The notes: a model not told the origin generated them from the sequence alone. A DNA stretch of 64,000 nt from Treponema sp. (GCA_009777535.1 WRLP01000004.1:1-64000); one strand, 5' to 3'; shown: positions 9,181 through 19,858, counted from the first letter of the stretch. Numbers and translations: made by a program.

Positions 9181-10191
9181 TTAGAATAATTTCAGAACCG
9201 TATTTACCGGCCCGCGGAGAAACGCCTCAAACATGTGGCTGGCTCCCTGGGCGAGATAACGCTGAAGCTTCGCCACATCCCGTATGTCATTACCGGCAAT
9301 GGCAAACTCTATGGCAGTGCCGTGCTTTACCTTGCCCCACTTAAACAGGGAATTAATATCCAGAATACGCTCGTTTTCGTAGTAGATATATACTTCCAGC
9401 AGAGGATACTTTGCCCTGTAACTGGCAACGATCTTCTTCCACGCCTCGACATTTCCATTGTGAAAAAGCTCATTCTGCACAACCACCGAATAACGCGGAG
9501 TCATTCTTTTCGGACCGGCGCTTGGGGCTGCAGCCTTGGCGGGAGCTTCCGGGGCCGCGGCTTTCTGGGAATCCGGCTTTGCCTTTTTGGCAGTGATCTT
9601 CTTTACAGCCTTTTTTCCGGCGGGAGCAGCTTCTTTTTTTACAACAGGTTTGGAAAGTTTTCGAACGGTAAAATTTCCCCTGGTCAGCACCGCGGGGGCT
9701 GTTACCTTCGAGCCTTCAAACAATTTAAGAGCAAGTTCGGCGGCCTTTTGGCATTCATCGCCTGCTTCCCTGCCCTGCATCCCGGCATAAATAACCATCA
9801 GTTCCTGCTTACGCAGCTGCCCGAAACTTTCAAGCCCTTCGACCGTCTTGGGATTCGCTATCAACAGCCCGATATCGGGGTGATAATAGGCGGCAACAAG
9901 ATCAACGCCCTTCCATTTTTCGAATTCTTTCGCCAGTTTAGATGGTTTTTCAACCACGGCGGAAAGGTTGGACGAACAGGCTTTATACCCCAGTTTATCG
10001 ATAAGCAGCATCCTCAGAAGCAACCCAATCCGGTCGCCGGTAAGTTGATCATCGCCCAGTTCGTAAAGGATATCGGCCAGATTGCCGTTTGATGCGCCCC
10101 CGGTAATCTCCAGTGTCTTTTTTATGTGTCTGACAGCGGAATTAAAGCCGGTGCGGGAAGATAGAATTTCCAGATTAGTGGAATCCATTGC
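9181..10191 (-). CDS. Uncharacterised protein with Lys/Ala linker and C-terminal HPr-like domain
   Basis: C-terminal 'YSVVVQNELFHNGNVEAWKKIVASYRAKYPLLEVYIYYENERILDINSLFKWGKVKHGTAIEFAIAGND' aligns by eye to the HPr fold; start at MAMDSTN after an AAGGAGG-like RBS. Confidence 0.65.
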   Translation of the reverse strand, partial: AMDSTNLEILSSRTGFNSAVRHIKKTLEITGGASNGNLADILYELGDDQLTGDRIGLLLRMLLIDKLGYKACSSNLSAVVEKPSKLAKEFEKWKGVDLVAAYYHPDIGLLIANPKTVEGLESFGQLRKQELMVIYAGMQGREAGDECQKAAELALKLFEGSKVTAPAVLTRGNFTVRKLSKPVVKKEAAPAGKKAVKKITAKKAKPDSQKAAAPEAPAKAAAPSAGPKRMTPRYSVVVQNELFHNGNVEAWKKIVASYRAKYPLLEVYIYYENERILDINSLFKWGKVKHGTAIEFAIAGNDIRDVAKLQRYLAQGASHMFEAFLRGPVNTVLKLF

Positions 10192-10261
10192 CATAAGACC
10201 TCCTTCTTCAAAATACCACCCGGCCGATCTATTGCAGCCGGGAGAACAGCCCAGCAAGGCT

Positions 10262-10325
10262 TAAAAAAAACGCCCCCGAAACACCCAGAGCGGCCTGACC
10301 ACACTGATTTGGGGGCGCTTTTAAT
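10262..10325 (-). terminator. Terminator-like stem downstream of cfpA
   Basis: AAAACGCCCCC ... GGGGGCGCTTTT long stem, 3' of the minus-strand cfpA. Confidence 0.55.
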
Positions 10326-10407
10326 TGCGTACAGGCGGTCATTTCCATGATTCGCCTGTTCTGCCTGCATCACGGCAAAGCGTAATGCAGGCCAATTTCA
10401 GCAGCAA

Positions 10408-12405
10408 TTAGACTTCAGCTATGCCCGCAGACCCGCCGCGAACCGGCTTCTTTTTGCCGCCTTTTGCGTCAACTACACCTTTGCGCGGCTTTGGAGCGGC
10501 AATCGCCCTTTTTGGGGGCGCCGCAGCAACAGCAGCAGCGGCCACCGCCGTGGCCTCAGACTGCTCATAGTCGGCAACTGAGCTAAATGATTGGTTGATA
10601 TCTTCCCTGACAGTGGAACGCCGCCTGCTGAATGTGGCAAATGCAGCATCCTGGAAGCCCTTGGACACGCCGTGGAGGAATTCGTTAAGCACATTGGAGA
10701 AAGAGTCCAGGGTCGCCTTTTTCCTCTTGATCGAGGTAATATCGACGTCCAGAAGCAAACCAGGCTGAATGTGGTAGGGGTTAATCATATAGTCAAACTT
10801 GTAGTATTCCCTTTCCAGAGAGGAAAGCCTGTCTTCCATAACACGCCTTTCGATCGGGTACAGGTAATCGTACATGCGCTTCATTTTGTCGCGCATTCTG
10901 ATAATCCTGGAGCGGACCCTGTCCTTCTCGTAGATGTAAGTACGGTTGGATTTTTCCACCTCGGTTTCGGCGGCTTTTACAAAGGAAATTTCGTCCCAGA
11001 CCTTGGCGATATCTTCGTACAGAGGCTCGCCGGTCTTGTCTTTAATGAGCTTTTTAATCCGGTTCTTGTTCTTCCTGGCCAGATCGTCGAAGTCATTAAT
11101 TCTGAACATGCGCTTGGAATCCTGATAGATTACTTCGAGGATATCCCACAGGTGCTGAACTTCGGTTTCGAAGCTCTTCATCTGCACATCGTAAGCCTTG
11201 CGATCTTCAATAAGCTGGGCATTGTCGAAATAGCGCAGTTTAATAGCATAGCGCTCGTCCGGCAGATTGGCTTCATCAGTGTCTTCATATTCGCGAATGA
11301 TCACTTCCCGGCCGTTCTTCAGGTTTTCGATGTACTGATACCCCATCTTGGAAGTATCAAGAATCGCGGTGATTGAATTGATCGCCGTATTGAAGCCACG
11401 GTTGCGAATGTTTTCGAGGTCGACGATCTTCTTGATGTTTTCCCTGATGTTCATCGCATCGAATGTAGCCGGATCAATTTCCGCCCTCAGGTCGTTTACC
11501 CTTTCCATGATTGCCTTGGTGATCATGGAGTAACGCTTGGACTTGGCTTCCTCGGTGTTGTCGTCGGTGTAATTCTCTACCCGGTTGATCTTGTTGATCA
11601 TGATTTCCCCGTCAGACAACTCTTCCAGCCCCTGATCGATCCGCTGATCTTTAAGGTTTTCAATTGCCTTGTCGATGGTGTCGACGATGTGCTTGGAAAT
11701 AATGTCCTTGATAAGGAATTCCACTGTAACCTGGTAGTGGAAAATCGGGCTGATAAGTTCGGCGTCCAGAATATTAACCGAAAGTTTTACATCGGTAACA
11801 GTCTTGGGTTTGATCCGGTTATCCTTGAACGCGCACTTGACGATCGAATATGCATTCTCGCCCCGGACAAAAGCGCCGGTGTCGGTCTTCTGGCGAAGTA
11901 TGCTGTTCGTGTTTGTCTCGAGTTCGTTTACGCCCCGCTGAACATGGCCCTGCAAGTGGCCATACATATTGACGATGGATTTTTCAATTTCACCAGTATT
12001 GAATTTATCCGCTCCGCCGACCGCGTCCAGAAGATCGGCTATCTCCTTTGGGGTGTACCTTGTCAGAACCTTGGTCTCTTCCTTGTCAATGAAGTTCCTG
12101 ACCTTCTTCACCATTTCATCTTCAGTCGTCACCATGTAACGGTTGAACATGTTCTGGTAGTTCTGGTTGAAGTAGTTGTACAGTTTTTCCTTCAGGCCGC
12201 CCATCACATCAAGGCGTTCAAGAACGTCCTTGGGAAGCTTTGCCATAAGGTGGTGGATAACCTTGTTAGTCTCCTCCTCCAAAAGCAGGTTTACTTCTGC
12301 CTGCTGATCACGGTATTCCTGAGCTAACGAATTCCGCGAACCTACTGCACTTGGTTTTTCCGGATGAAATACATTCGGACTTTTGGGTAAATCAATGGTT
12401 CCCAT
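10408..12405 (-). CDS. cfpA: Cytoplasmic filament protein A
   Basis: Full-length match by recognition to treponemal CfpA ([54 protein letters not shown]...). Confidence 0.92.
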   Translation of the reverse strand: MGTIDLPKSPNVFHPEKPSAVGSRNSLAQEYRDQQAEVNLLLEEETNKVIHHLMAKLPKDVLERLDVMGGLKEKLYNYFNQNYQNMFNRYMVTTEDEMVKKVRNFIDKEETKVLTRYTPKEIADLLDAVGGADKFNTGEIEKSIVNMYGHLQGHVQRGVNELETNTNSILRQKTDTGAFVRGENAYSIVKCAFKDNRIKPKTVTDVKLSVNILDAELISPIFHYQVTVEFLIKDIISKHIVDTIDKAIENLKDQRIDQGLEELSDGEIMINKINRVENYTDDNTEEAKSKRYSMITKAIMERVNDLRAEIDPATFDAMNIRENIKKIVDLENIRNRGFNTAINSITAILDTSKMGYQYIENLKNGREVIIREYEDTDEANLPDERYAIKLRYFDNAQLIEDRKAYDVQMKSFETEVQHLWDILEVIYQDSKRMFRINDFDDLARKNKNRIKKLIKDKTGEPLYEDIAKVWDEISFVKAAETEVEKSNRTYIYEKDRVRSRIIRMRDKMKRMYDYLYPIERRVMEDRLSSLEREYYKFDYMINPYHIQPGLLLDVDITSIKRKKATLDSFSNVLNEFLHGVSKGFQDAAFATFSRRRSTVREDINQSFSSVADYEQSEATAVAAAAVAAAPPKRAIAAPKPRKGVVDAKGGKKKPVRGGSAGIAEV

Positions 12406-12550
12406 ATAACACTCCTTATAAAATGGTTTGATACAATAACCTTACTATACAATAATACACTTATTAAGGAAATGTAAAGTCCTTTTTTTCGGAATATTAA
12501 AAAAAAACAATTAAAAAAAACAATAGTCAAAACAGGATAAGTATGATACA

Positions 12551-13123
12551 ATGCAGGATATGAAAACAATTATTACCGGAAAAGTAGTATTTGGGATGTT
12601 TTTGACGTGTTTTCTGAGCCTGCCGCTTTTGCACGGGCAGAATGCCAGGAATACCCCCATCAATGTCAACCTGATAATTGACGGTTCCCAGGCTTTTTCC
12701 GGCCTTGTGGACGAAGCCGCAGACTGGGTTTCACGAACCCTTGTTGATCAGCTATTGACGGCAGGGGACAGAGTTACCATCTGGAGCGCGGGCCCAACCG
12801 CCAGGATTGTTTATTCGGAAAGCGTAAGGAACGATGCAGACAAGGAAGCCATAAAGAGAACCCTGCGGGATTTTTCCGCCTCGGGGGGAAGCGCCGATTT
12901 TTCGGGCGCCCTTAGGGATGCGGCTTCCAGGACACCGGGCTCCGGCATCAGCTATACCCTTCTTATCAGCTCTTCGACATCGGCTCTTTCATCCACCCTT
13001 CAGGGGCCCCAGGCAAACCTGATGCGTTTTTCCAGGGTGGAAGAATTTCGCGGCTGGCGGGCACTGGTTGTGGGGCTGAACCTGGACGCCAGGGTAAGAA
13101 ACGCCGCAGCGGCATTTATGTAA
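12551..13123 (+). CDS. Secreted von Willebrand factor A-like domain protein (Tp0750-like by position)
   Basis: Signal peptide; degenerate MIDAS 'LIIDGSQAF' and 'GGSADFSGAL'; lies immediately beyond cfpA. Confidence 0.65.
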   Translation: MQDMKTIITGKVVFGMFLTCFLSLPLLHGQNARNTPINVNLIIDGSQAFSGLVDEAADWVSRTLVDQLLTAGDRVTIWSAGPTARIVYSESVRNDADKEAIKRTLRDFSASGGSADFSGALRDAASRTPGSGISYTLLISSSTSALSSTLQGPQANLMRFSRVEEFRGWRALVVGLNLDARVRNAAAAFM

Positions 13124-13169
13124 GATCTTGGCTGTTTGAATTGAAGCCGGCACATTCCTGACTGTTTTT

Positions 13170-14147
13170 ATGTTTGACGAAGTATTGGCACTTTTTGACA
13201 GACATCAATCGTTTATTCTCACAACCCACGATCCACCGGATGCCGACGGGCTGGGAGCGGAATTAATATTTGCTTCGATTTTCAAAAAAACCGGAAAAAC
13301 TTTTAAAATAATAAATGCATCTCCGGTTCCGGCGCTGTTCCGGTTTATGGATGCATCCGGGCTCATAGAATATTGGGACGATAAAAAACACAATGAACTG
13401 CCGGAACAGTCGGCGATGATTGTTGTTGATACATCGGACGAATATCATACTGGCGGCATGAAGGACATAATGAAGCGTACACAGGAGGTGTTCACTTTTG
13501 ATCATCATGAGCCAAAACGCCATGCAATGCTTGCAGGGCTGATAGAACCCGGCGCAGCTTCCACATGCGAGCTTGCCGTAGAACTCGCCTCTGCACTGGG
13601 AGTTGATTTTGATCCACCAACAGCGATGGCAGCGTATTCCGGCATTGTTTACGATTCCGGTTTTTTTGCCTATTCAAAGACCAGCCTGCGTACATTCAGG
13701 GCGGCGATTAAAATGCTGGAGAGCGGCGCGGATTCCCATTTTGTTTACAAGCAATTAAATGAAAATTTATCGAGCAGTGCGCTGCTGCTGCAAAAGCAGG
13801 CGTTCTCGACACTGGAGCTTCACAGCGGGGGCAGAATCGTTTCGCAGGTGCTTCGTAAGAAAGACCTGGAAAAACTTGGCGCAAATCTTGAGGATGCAGA
13901 GTCCTTTGTAAATTTACCCCTAAGGGCAAAAGAGGTGGAAGTTTCTGTGGTGATAAAGGAAACAGCCGCCGGTGAAATTCGTGTTTCGCTTCGCTCCAAG
14001 GGCAGGGTAAATGTCTCCAAAATCGCCCAGGGGTTTGGCGGCGGCGGACATGTGGCGGCAGCCGGTTTCAAAAGCTCTTTATCGCTTGATGAAACCATGA
14101 AAAAACTTCTGGAGCATCTGGAAACTTATCTGGATACAAATACATGA
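13170..14147 (+). CDS. DHH-family phosphoesterase (NrnA-like oligoribonuclease/pAp phosphatase)
   Basis: THDPPDADGLGAEL, VVDTSD, FDHHEP and C-terminal GGGGHVAAAGF motifs. Confidence 0.9.
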   Translation: MFDEVLALFDRHQSFILTTHDPPDADGLGAELIFASIFKKTGKTFKIINASPVPALFRFMDASGLIEYWDDKKHNELPEQSAMIVVDTSDEYHTGGMKDIMKRTQEVFTFDHHEPKRHAMLAGLIEPGAASTCELAVELASALGVDFDPPTAMAAYSGIVYDSGFFAYSKTSLRTFRAAIKMLESGADSHFVYKQLNENLSSSALLLQKQAFSTLELHSGGRIVSQVLRKKDLEKLGANLEDAESFVNLPLRAKEVEVSVVIKETAAGEIRVSLRSKGRVNVSKIAQGFGGGGHVAAAGFKSSLSLDETMKKLLEHLETYLDTNT

Positions 14148-15664
14148 GAAAATCAATTTTTATACTTGCGGTAATTGTTGTTATTGTAAGCGCACTGGGA
14201 ATATTGTTCTTCGCTACCGGAATGTATGGAAGGTTTTTCCCTCCCCGTGCGCCGGAAAACCGCCACCCAAGGCTGGTAATACCCACAGAGGCATTCGGCG
14301 CCGGAAGGGATTCAGGCCCGGCAGAACGCCTTGCCTGGGAAGAAAATATCAATCCAAAACTCCCCCTGGACGAGGGCGAAATCGTTGTTTTGGTTTTTAA
14401 CCAGGATGTCGGCCATGATTTCGGCGAAGAACAAATTGTCGCTTACCGCAGGCCGGCAGAAATTGAAGGGCCGGTATACATTACCTGCATCAGATATGAT
14501 GAAAGAAGCAGGGAATACAGACGATTGTGGAACGCCTCCACAGAAGCCGTTCAAAGCGGGACTGTATCGATTATTTCCATGGATTTGGTCGGCGACAGAA
14601 ATAACTGCATTCTGGTAACAGGCATGAACAACCAGAGCGAACATACAATGACCGTTTTCAGGCACAGCCCGCAGCTTGCCCCGGAAGAGGCCTACATAAA
14701 AATAGCCGAACTGCGGATTGACGGTTCGATAATTGTTCAGGAAACAGTGCGATCCCTGGCGTATCAGCAGGGTATAACAAATGGAGAAAGTTTCGCAATC
14801 GCCGCCTATGGGCACGACAGCGCCTCGGCCAATATCCTGGATCAGGTTGAAAATATCTATGTTTTCAATCCTTCGAGCGAACAGTATGTATTGAACAGGG
14901 TCACAAAAATTCCCGGTTCGCAGGTTGAACAACGCAGACTGCGGGAACTGTTAAGCGGCGTTCCCGGAGTTTTCGAGGAGTTTATAAACGATCTTTGGTA
15001 TTATGTAAGCCCGCAGGGAACGCTGGACTTAAGGCAATATGTATATTTTGATCCATCGCAAAAGGAAATAATCTTTTTTGGCGATGAAACCCAGCAGATT
15101 TTTACCTGGCAGCGCTCTACACCGACGCGCTATGGACTGTATATAACGAGCCAGAATATCTCGATCAGCACATTAAGACGCTTTGTCGACATTGAGCTTG
15201 AATCACTGGACAGCATCCGCTTGCGGGTAGCCGAGGATGTGCGTTTGAAAATCACCGTAAGCGCACCCTGGGATGGCTCGTACAAGCGGGCAAGGCTTTT
15301 GACCGCAAACGAAAAGGAATCTAATTTAAGGCCAGTTGTTGACGCGGTTTATGACAGCCCCTGGGGGAGGCTCCACTTTCATGATACAGGAGAGTACTCT
15401 ATTGTAACGGCAGGAGCCGCAAGAACCGGTAACTATGTGTTTTTTAATGTGAACGGAAATGAGCTGCTGGAACTGCGTCCCGAGCAGGAAAGAAACTCCG
15501 AAAGAACCGGCAGTCAGGACGAAACCATATTCTCCTCGCGCATGACCTTCCGGATTGGAAACACAGGGAGAAACTCCCTGACACTAACCCGTGTGCGCCT
15601 GGGCACCTCCGGCCTTCAGGAACTGCACGAGGGGCTGGTTATTTTGAATCCTGTGGAAAACTAA
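14144..15664 (+). CDS. Membrane-anchored/secreted protein, pallilysin-related by position
   Basis: N-terminal hydrophobic anchor, no HExxH motif seen; ATGA overlap with the DHH gene; synteny with cfpA/vWA. Confidence 0.5.
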   Translation: MRKSIFILAVIVVIVSALGILFFATGMYGRFFPPRAPENRHPRLVIPTEAFGAGRDSGPAERLAWEENINPKLPLDEGEIVVLVFNQDVGHDFGEEQIVAYRRPAEIEGPVYITCIRYDERSREYRRLWNASTEAVQSGTVSIISMDLVGDRNNCILVTGMNNQSEHTMTVFRHSPQLAPEEAYIKIAELRIDGSIIVQETVRSLAYQQGITNGESFAIAAYGHDSASANILDQVENIYVFNPSSEQYVLNRVTKIPGSQVEQRRLRELLSGVPGVFEEFINDLWYYVSPQGTLDLRQYVYFDPSQKEIIFFGDETQQIFTWQRSTPTRYGLYITSQNISISTLRRFVDIELESLDSIRLRVAEDVRLKITVSAPWDGSYKRARLLTANEKESNLRPVVDAVYDSPWGRLHFHDTGEYSIVTAGAARTGNYVFFNVNGNELLELRPEQERNSERTGSQDETIFSSRMTFRIGNTGRNSLTLTRVRLGTSGLQELHEGLVILNPVEN

Positions 15665-15731
15665 AAATTAATAGAGAAAAAAAAGCCTGAAATAACGCTA
15701 ATATCGTGATATAATTCTAAAAGAGGGGAAA

Positions 15732-16007
15732 ATGGACGTCATCATAGAGTTCAATGAAGCTGCTTTCGCTCACAAGGTAACAGAAGATGACATCCGTTTT
15801 GCTTTTGATACTGCAAGGTATGACGGCAGCATTGATGAAGATGAGTCTGATAACAAGTATCTCGTTATCGGGTTCAACCGAAACGCTATCCCGTTAGAGG
15901 TTATGTATAATGTAATTGATGATAATACCATCAATGTTTTCCATGCGATGAGATGCAGGAAGAGTTTTTTGCATTTGATAAAAATCAGAGGAGAAAACAA
16001 TGGCTAG
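15732..16007 (+). CDS. BrnT-like/DUF4258-type putative toxin of a TA pair
   Basis: 91 aa; overlaps the downstream antitoxin-like ORF; TATAAT and GAGGGG upstream. Confidence 0.55.
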   Translation: MDVIIEFNEAAFAHKVTEDDIRFAFDTARYDGSIDEDESDNKYLVIGFNRNAIPLEVMYNVIDDNTINVFHAMRCRKSFLHLIKIRGENNG

Positions 16008-16233
16008 AATGACCGAAGAAGAAGCTATTGCGCTTGATAAAAAATGGACAGAAATTACACCAAAAGTTGGTCCCAATGGATCAGGTTTTCTTGCGAGGCG
16101 CAGAGCCGCCCATATGATTACCATTGACGGGCTTTCTGCTGATTATCTTTTTTCCAAAGCCATTGCTGATCATAAAACTCCAGCAGAAATTGTCAGCGAT
16201 ATGATACAGGAAAGATTGGCTGTAGTTCAATAA
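16000..16233 (+). CDS. Putative antitoxin (partner of the 91-aa ORF)
   Basis: MTEEEAIALDKKWTE...ARRRAAHMITIDGLSADYLFSKAIADHKTPAEIVSDMIQERL; 8-nt overlap with the upstream ORF. Confidence 0.6.
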   Translation: MARMTEEEAIALDKKWTEITPKVGPNGSGFLARRRAAHMITIDGLSADYLFSKAIADHKTPAEIVSDMIQERLAVVQ

Positions 16234-16295
16234 AAGTTAAAAAGTAGGTCAAAAAAACTGGAGTTTTATTTGAAGAGAAAAGGTAAAAGGGAAGA

Positions 16296-16375
16296 ATTTT
16301 TACCACTAACCACACGAGCCGGCAGTTCGATATTTGTTATTGTTCGTTTGGTTCGTGAGGTTCGTGGTTAAAAAA
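16296..16375. repeat. Imperfect inverted repeat 'ttttaccactaaccacacgagcc ... ggttcgtgaggttcgtggttaaaaa' (copy 1)
   Basis: The two arms are reverse complements with few mismatches; related copies near 19613 and 41685. Confidence 0.75.
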
Positions 16376-16410
16376 ATCGGAAAGAGCGCGAAGAAAAGAG
16401 GGGTGGTATT

Positions 16411-19400
16411 ATGAAAAAAAGAGGACATTTTTTATCTGTTATTTTTTATTTGATATCTGTTACTTGTTATTTACTATTCGCTACCGTTGCGTGCGAAAAC
16501 CCTCTTGTAAAGCCGTTTTATGACCGCTTTAAGCCAGAGACAGAGAACCCTACCCCGCCCGCTCCGCCGCCGGCAGAGATCAGCGTAAGAGTCGAGCCTT
16601 CTGTTGCCACTGTGAGACAGGGCGGTGAATGGACATTCAACGCCATTGTTGATGGCAGCTATAATCAAGGTGTAACCTGGTCTTTATGGGGTAATTCAAG
16701 TCCAGGTACAGATATTGATTCAGGCAAACTAACCGTAGGCGCCGAAGAAGCCCCGGATACAGAACTCATCATTATTGCAACTTCCGTTGAAGATCCTTCA
16801 AAAAATGGATCCGCCTTTGTTACAGTTGCAGCCAATGATTACATCTATGGTTCTGTTGTTATAGCAGGCGGCAATTCTGTGGGTGAAGAAATTACTATTG
16901 AAGCAATATATTTGTTTTATAACGGTCTGCAAATAGAAGGGCCTTTTTCCTACCAGTGGAAGCGGAATGATACTACTATTGATGGTGCAGCAGATGAGAG
17001 TTACACCATTGATGAAGCTGATGCAGAAAGGCATATAACCGTTGTGGTGTCGTGTGAAGGCTACGATGGTAATGTTACAAGCAATGCAATCGCCATTCCT
17101 CCGATAAATGCCCTGGAGCCTGTAATAATCAGTATTTCTGAAGACATAGACTGCGAAGTTGGAGACGAAGTACATCTGAGAGTCCTTGCACTTAGCCCTG
17201 ACAGCGGAACCCTGTCGTATCAGTGGTACAAAAATGATGACGACGATAACATAAATGGCACCCCAATCCAGGGAGCGACAGGCCATGAATATATATACAC
17301 CGCCGATAGTGAAGGAACCACCTTCTACTATGTGGAAGTAACCAATGAAATTCCACAGAACAATGACACTGGTATCAAAAAAGCCTCTGTAATAATCGGC
17401 CCTATCAAAGTCACTGTTACAGCTTCTATAGATGCCAAGGTATGGGTAAGTATAGACAGCATGCAAGACATACCCTTTATTGACCTTGAAAGTGCACTGG
17501 CTTCCATTACCACCGCCGGTGTATACACGGTAAGAATAGGCGCAGATCAACCGCTTTTTTCCTACACTGGAATATTTAGTACCGGCACGAACATTACACT
17601 TACAGCAAATGATGAGTCCATTACAATAACGCTCTCAGGTGAAGGAAACCTGTTCACGGTGAACAATGGTGTAAGCCTTACACTGGAGGACGGTGTTTTA
17701 TTGCATGGATGTGAAAACAACGACACATCATTGATATATATAGAAGACGGCGGAACCTTTACTATGAACGGCGGTGAAATCTACGGGAACGGGAACATAA
17801 CCGGCAATGGCGGCGGGGTTTATGTGGCCAGCGGAACTTTTAACATGACAGGCGGAGAAATCTACGGAAACATGGCAGCCGGCAACGGCGGCGGAGTTTA
17901 TGTGGCCGACGGCGGCACCTTTATCAAAAACGGCGGCACCATCTACGGCGGTTATGATCTAAATGAAGAAAAAAGGAACAAGGCAGCCCCGGGCGGCGGC
18001 CATGCAGTGTATCATGCGAGCGCAGATGCAAAGATAAGAACGGATACAGCAACAGGAATCATGAATACCAATTTTGCCGGAAAAAACAACGGCTGGGATC
18101 CTACTTTTGCTGCTAACACCATTCACCCGATTTATGTTGAGAATGCTTTAAGAAATATTGGAACAACACCTTTTCTTCTAGGCCACGATTACCAGCTCAT
18201 GGAAGACATCGACTTGCAAAGCGTGAGCAACTGGGAACCGATTGGCTCCGGTACCCAATTCACCGGCAAGTTTGACGGGAATGGCAGAACAATTAAAAAC
18301 CTTAGAATCAATGACAACACCGACTACCAGGGAATGTTTGGTGTTGTAGACGACGGCACGGTAATAAACTTGAGACTGGAAGATGTTAATATCAATGGAA
18401 GAGAATCTGTCGGCGGAATAGCAGGGCAAAAAACCGGTGACGGTTCTATTGAAGATTGCTATGTCTCTGGCATTGTAAGAGGAACCGGAGCCTACATTGG
18501 CGGCATTGTTGGCTGGAACAACGGCGGTAGGGTAGAGAACTGCACCTCTGCCACCGTTGTTACTGGTGACATAAACGCCGTCGGCGGCATTGCCGGCTAC
18601 AATTCCGGTATTGTAACAAATTGCCATGCCACCGGTGTTGTTACCGGCAACTACGGTGTCGGCGGTGTTGTGGGGTATAATCCTGCCGGCGGTACAGTCA
18701 GCAACTGTTCTTCGACAGGTAACATAGAATCAGATGGAGATACGGTTGGAGGAGTTGTGGGGGAGAACAAAGGCACGGTGGAAAAGAGCTATGCTACGGG
18801 CAAGGTTGAAGGCAATAATGATGTCGGTGGTGTGGTTGGATTGAATGATGTAGAGGGTTTAGATACATCAGTTGGCACAGTGCAAAACTGTTATTCTACC
18901 GGCGATGTTAACGGTGAAGATAATGTCGGCGGTGTGGTCGGACGGAATCAAAATGGAAGCATTGTTGAAAAATGTTACTCTACCGGCGATGTTAACGGTG
19001 AAGATAATGTCGGCGGTGTGGTCGGACAAAACCAAAATGGAAGCAATGTAGAAAATTGCTACTCTACCGGCTATATAAATGGCACCAGGAGTATAGGCGG
19101 CGTGGTTGGATGGAACGTGGAGAGCCCTTTGTCTAAATGTTACTCCACCGGCACTGTAAGCGGAGAGATGGCTGTAGGTGGAGTTGTTGGTATTAACTCA
19201 GCTAACGGCATGGTGGGAAGCTGCGTAGCGCTTAATCTATTGATTAGTATAGACTATACTACCCCCAATAATATCGGGCGTGTTATGGGTGAGAATAATC
19301 TATATCTTCCTTTATTACCCAACTATGGGCTGGATACAATGGAAATTACATACAACGGTCCCCCCGACTATACGGTCACTGATAATCCTGGAAGTAAAGA

Positions 19401-19578
19401 TGGCGGTAATATTACTAGCGGTGAATGTCACTCGGCAAGCTGGTGGACAACAGTGGGCAATTGGTACCCCGGCAATGCATGGGATGATGAAATTTGGGAC
19501 ATAGCCGACGGCAGGCTGCCGAGACTGCTGGACATGCCGGGCGGACTTGAAGCGCAGAACCCGATGATTCAAGATTAA
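16411..19578 (+). CDS. Large surface lipoprotein with Pmp-like beta-helix and GLUG repeats
   Basis: Lipobox TVAC; GGTFTMNGGEIYGN...GGGVYVADGGTF; many GLUG repeats (VGGVVGxNxGxVxNCYSTGxVxG). Confidence 0.88.
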   Translation: MKKRGHFLSVIFYLISVTCYLLFATVACENPLVKPFYDRFKPETENPTPPAPPPAEISVRVEPSVATVRQGGEWTFNAIVDGSYNQGVTWSLWGNSSPGTDIDSGKLTVGAEEAPDTELIIIATSVEDPSKNGSAFVTVAANDYIYGSVVIAGGNSVGEEITIEAIYLFYNGLQIEGPFSYQWKRNDTTIDGAADESYTIDEADAERHITVVVSCEGYDGNVTSNAIAIPPINALEPVIISISEDIDCEVGDEVHLRVLALSPDSGTLSYQWYKNDDDDNINGTPIQGATGHEYIYTADSEGTTFYYVEVTNEIPQNNDTGIKKASVIIGPIKVTVTASIDAKVWVSIDSMQDIPFIDLESALASITTAGVYTVRIGADQPLFSYTGIFSTGTNITLTANDESITITLSGEGNLFTVNNGVSLTLEDGVLLHGCENNDTSLIYIEDGGTFTMNGGEIYGNGNITGNGGGVYVASGTFNMTGGEIYGNMAAGNGGGVYVADGGTFIKNGGTIYGGYDLNEEKRNKAAPGGGHAVYHASADAKIRTDTATGIMNTNFAGKNNGWDPTFAANTIHPIYVENALRNIGTTPFLLGHDYQLMEDIDLQSVSNWEPIGSGTQFTGKFDGNGRTIKNLRINDNTDYQGMFGVVDDGTVINLRLEDVNINGRESVGGIAGQKTGDGSIEDCYVSGIVRGTGAYIGGIVGWNNGGRVENCTSATVVTGDINAVGGIAGYNSGIVTNCHATGVVTGNYGVGGVVGYNPAGGTVSNCSSTGNIESDGDTVGGVVGENKGTVEKSYATGKVEGNNDVGGVVGLNDVEGLDTSVGTVQNCYSTGDVNGEDNVGGVVGRNQNGSIVEKCYSTGDVNGEDNVGGVVGQNQNGSNVENCYSTGYINGTRSIGGVVGWNVESPLSKCYSTGTVSGEMAVGGVVGINSANGMVGSCVALNLLISIDYTTPNNIGRVMGENNLYLPLLPNYGLDTMEITYNGPPDYTVTDNPGSKDGGNITSGECHSASWWTTVGNWYPGNAWDDEIWDIADGRLPRLLDMPGGLEAQNPMIQD
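18895..19062 (+). repeat. Recent 84-bp in-frame tandem duplication within the GLUG region
   Basis: TCTACCGGCGATGTTAACGGTGAAGATAATGTCGGCGGTGTGGTCGGAC... at 18895 and again at 18979. Confidence 0.9.
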
Positions 19579-19612
19579 GTAAAAGTTAGAAAGGAAAAGA
19601 GAAAAGTATTTT

Positions 19613-19697
19613 TACCACGAACCACACAGACAGACACGAACCGGTAATTCGAATTTTTTTGCCTATTCGTTTTGTTCGTGAGGTTTGTGGTTAAATA
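19613..19697. repeat. Imperfect inverted repeat (copy 2)
   Basis: ttttaccacgaaccacacagacagacacgaacc ... ttcgttttgttcgtgaggtttgtggttaaa. Confidence 0.7.
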
Positions 19698-19858
19698 AAT
19701 TTTTTGGCCAAGGTGCCAGGCGCCCTATTCCTTAGCGAAATTATCAGCTTGCGGTTGGAGCGGTGTTGTGATAGAATGAGGTCTTACTTTCAAACAAAGA
19801 TGAGGTAGTGGGCTTTTGAAGTTAAAAAGTAGAAGGTAAAAGTTAAGGGGGTGGGCAG

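Noticed and set aside
9235-10092. 285-aa plus-strand ORF
   Set aside because: Lies entirely antisense to the HPr-like gene, no recognisable domain.
10591-12327. Long plus-strand ORFs opposite cfpA
   Set aside because: Antisense to a confidently identified gene; produced by codon bias.
18400-19200. Regularly spaced GLUG repeats considered as CRISPR
   Set aside because: Repeats and spacers are coding, in frame and degenerate; no cas genes.
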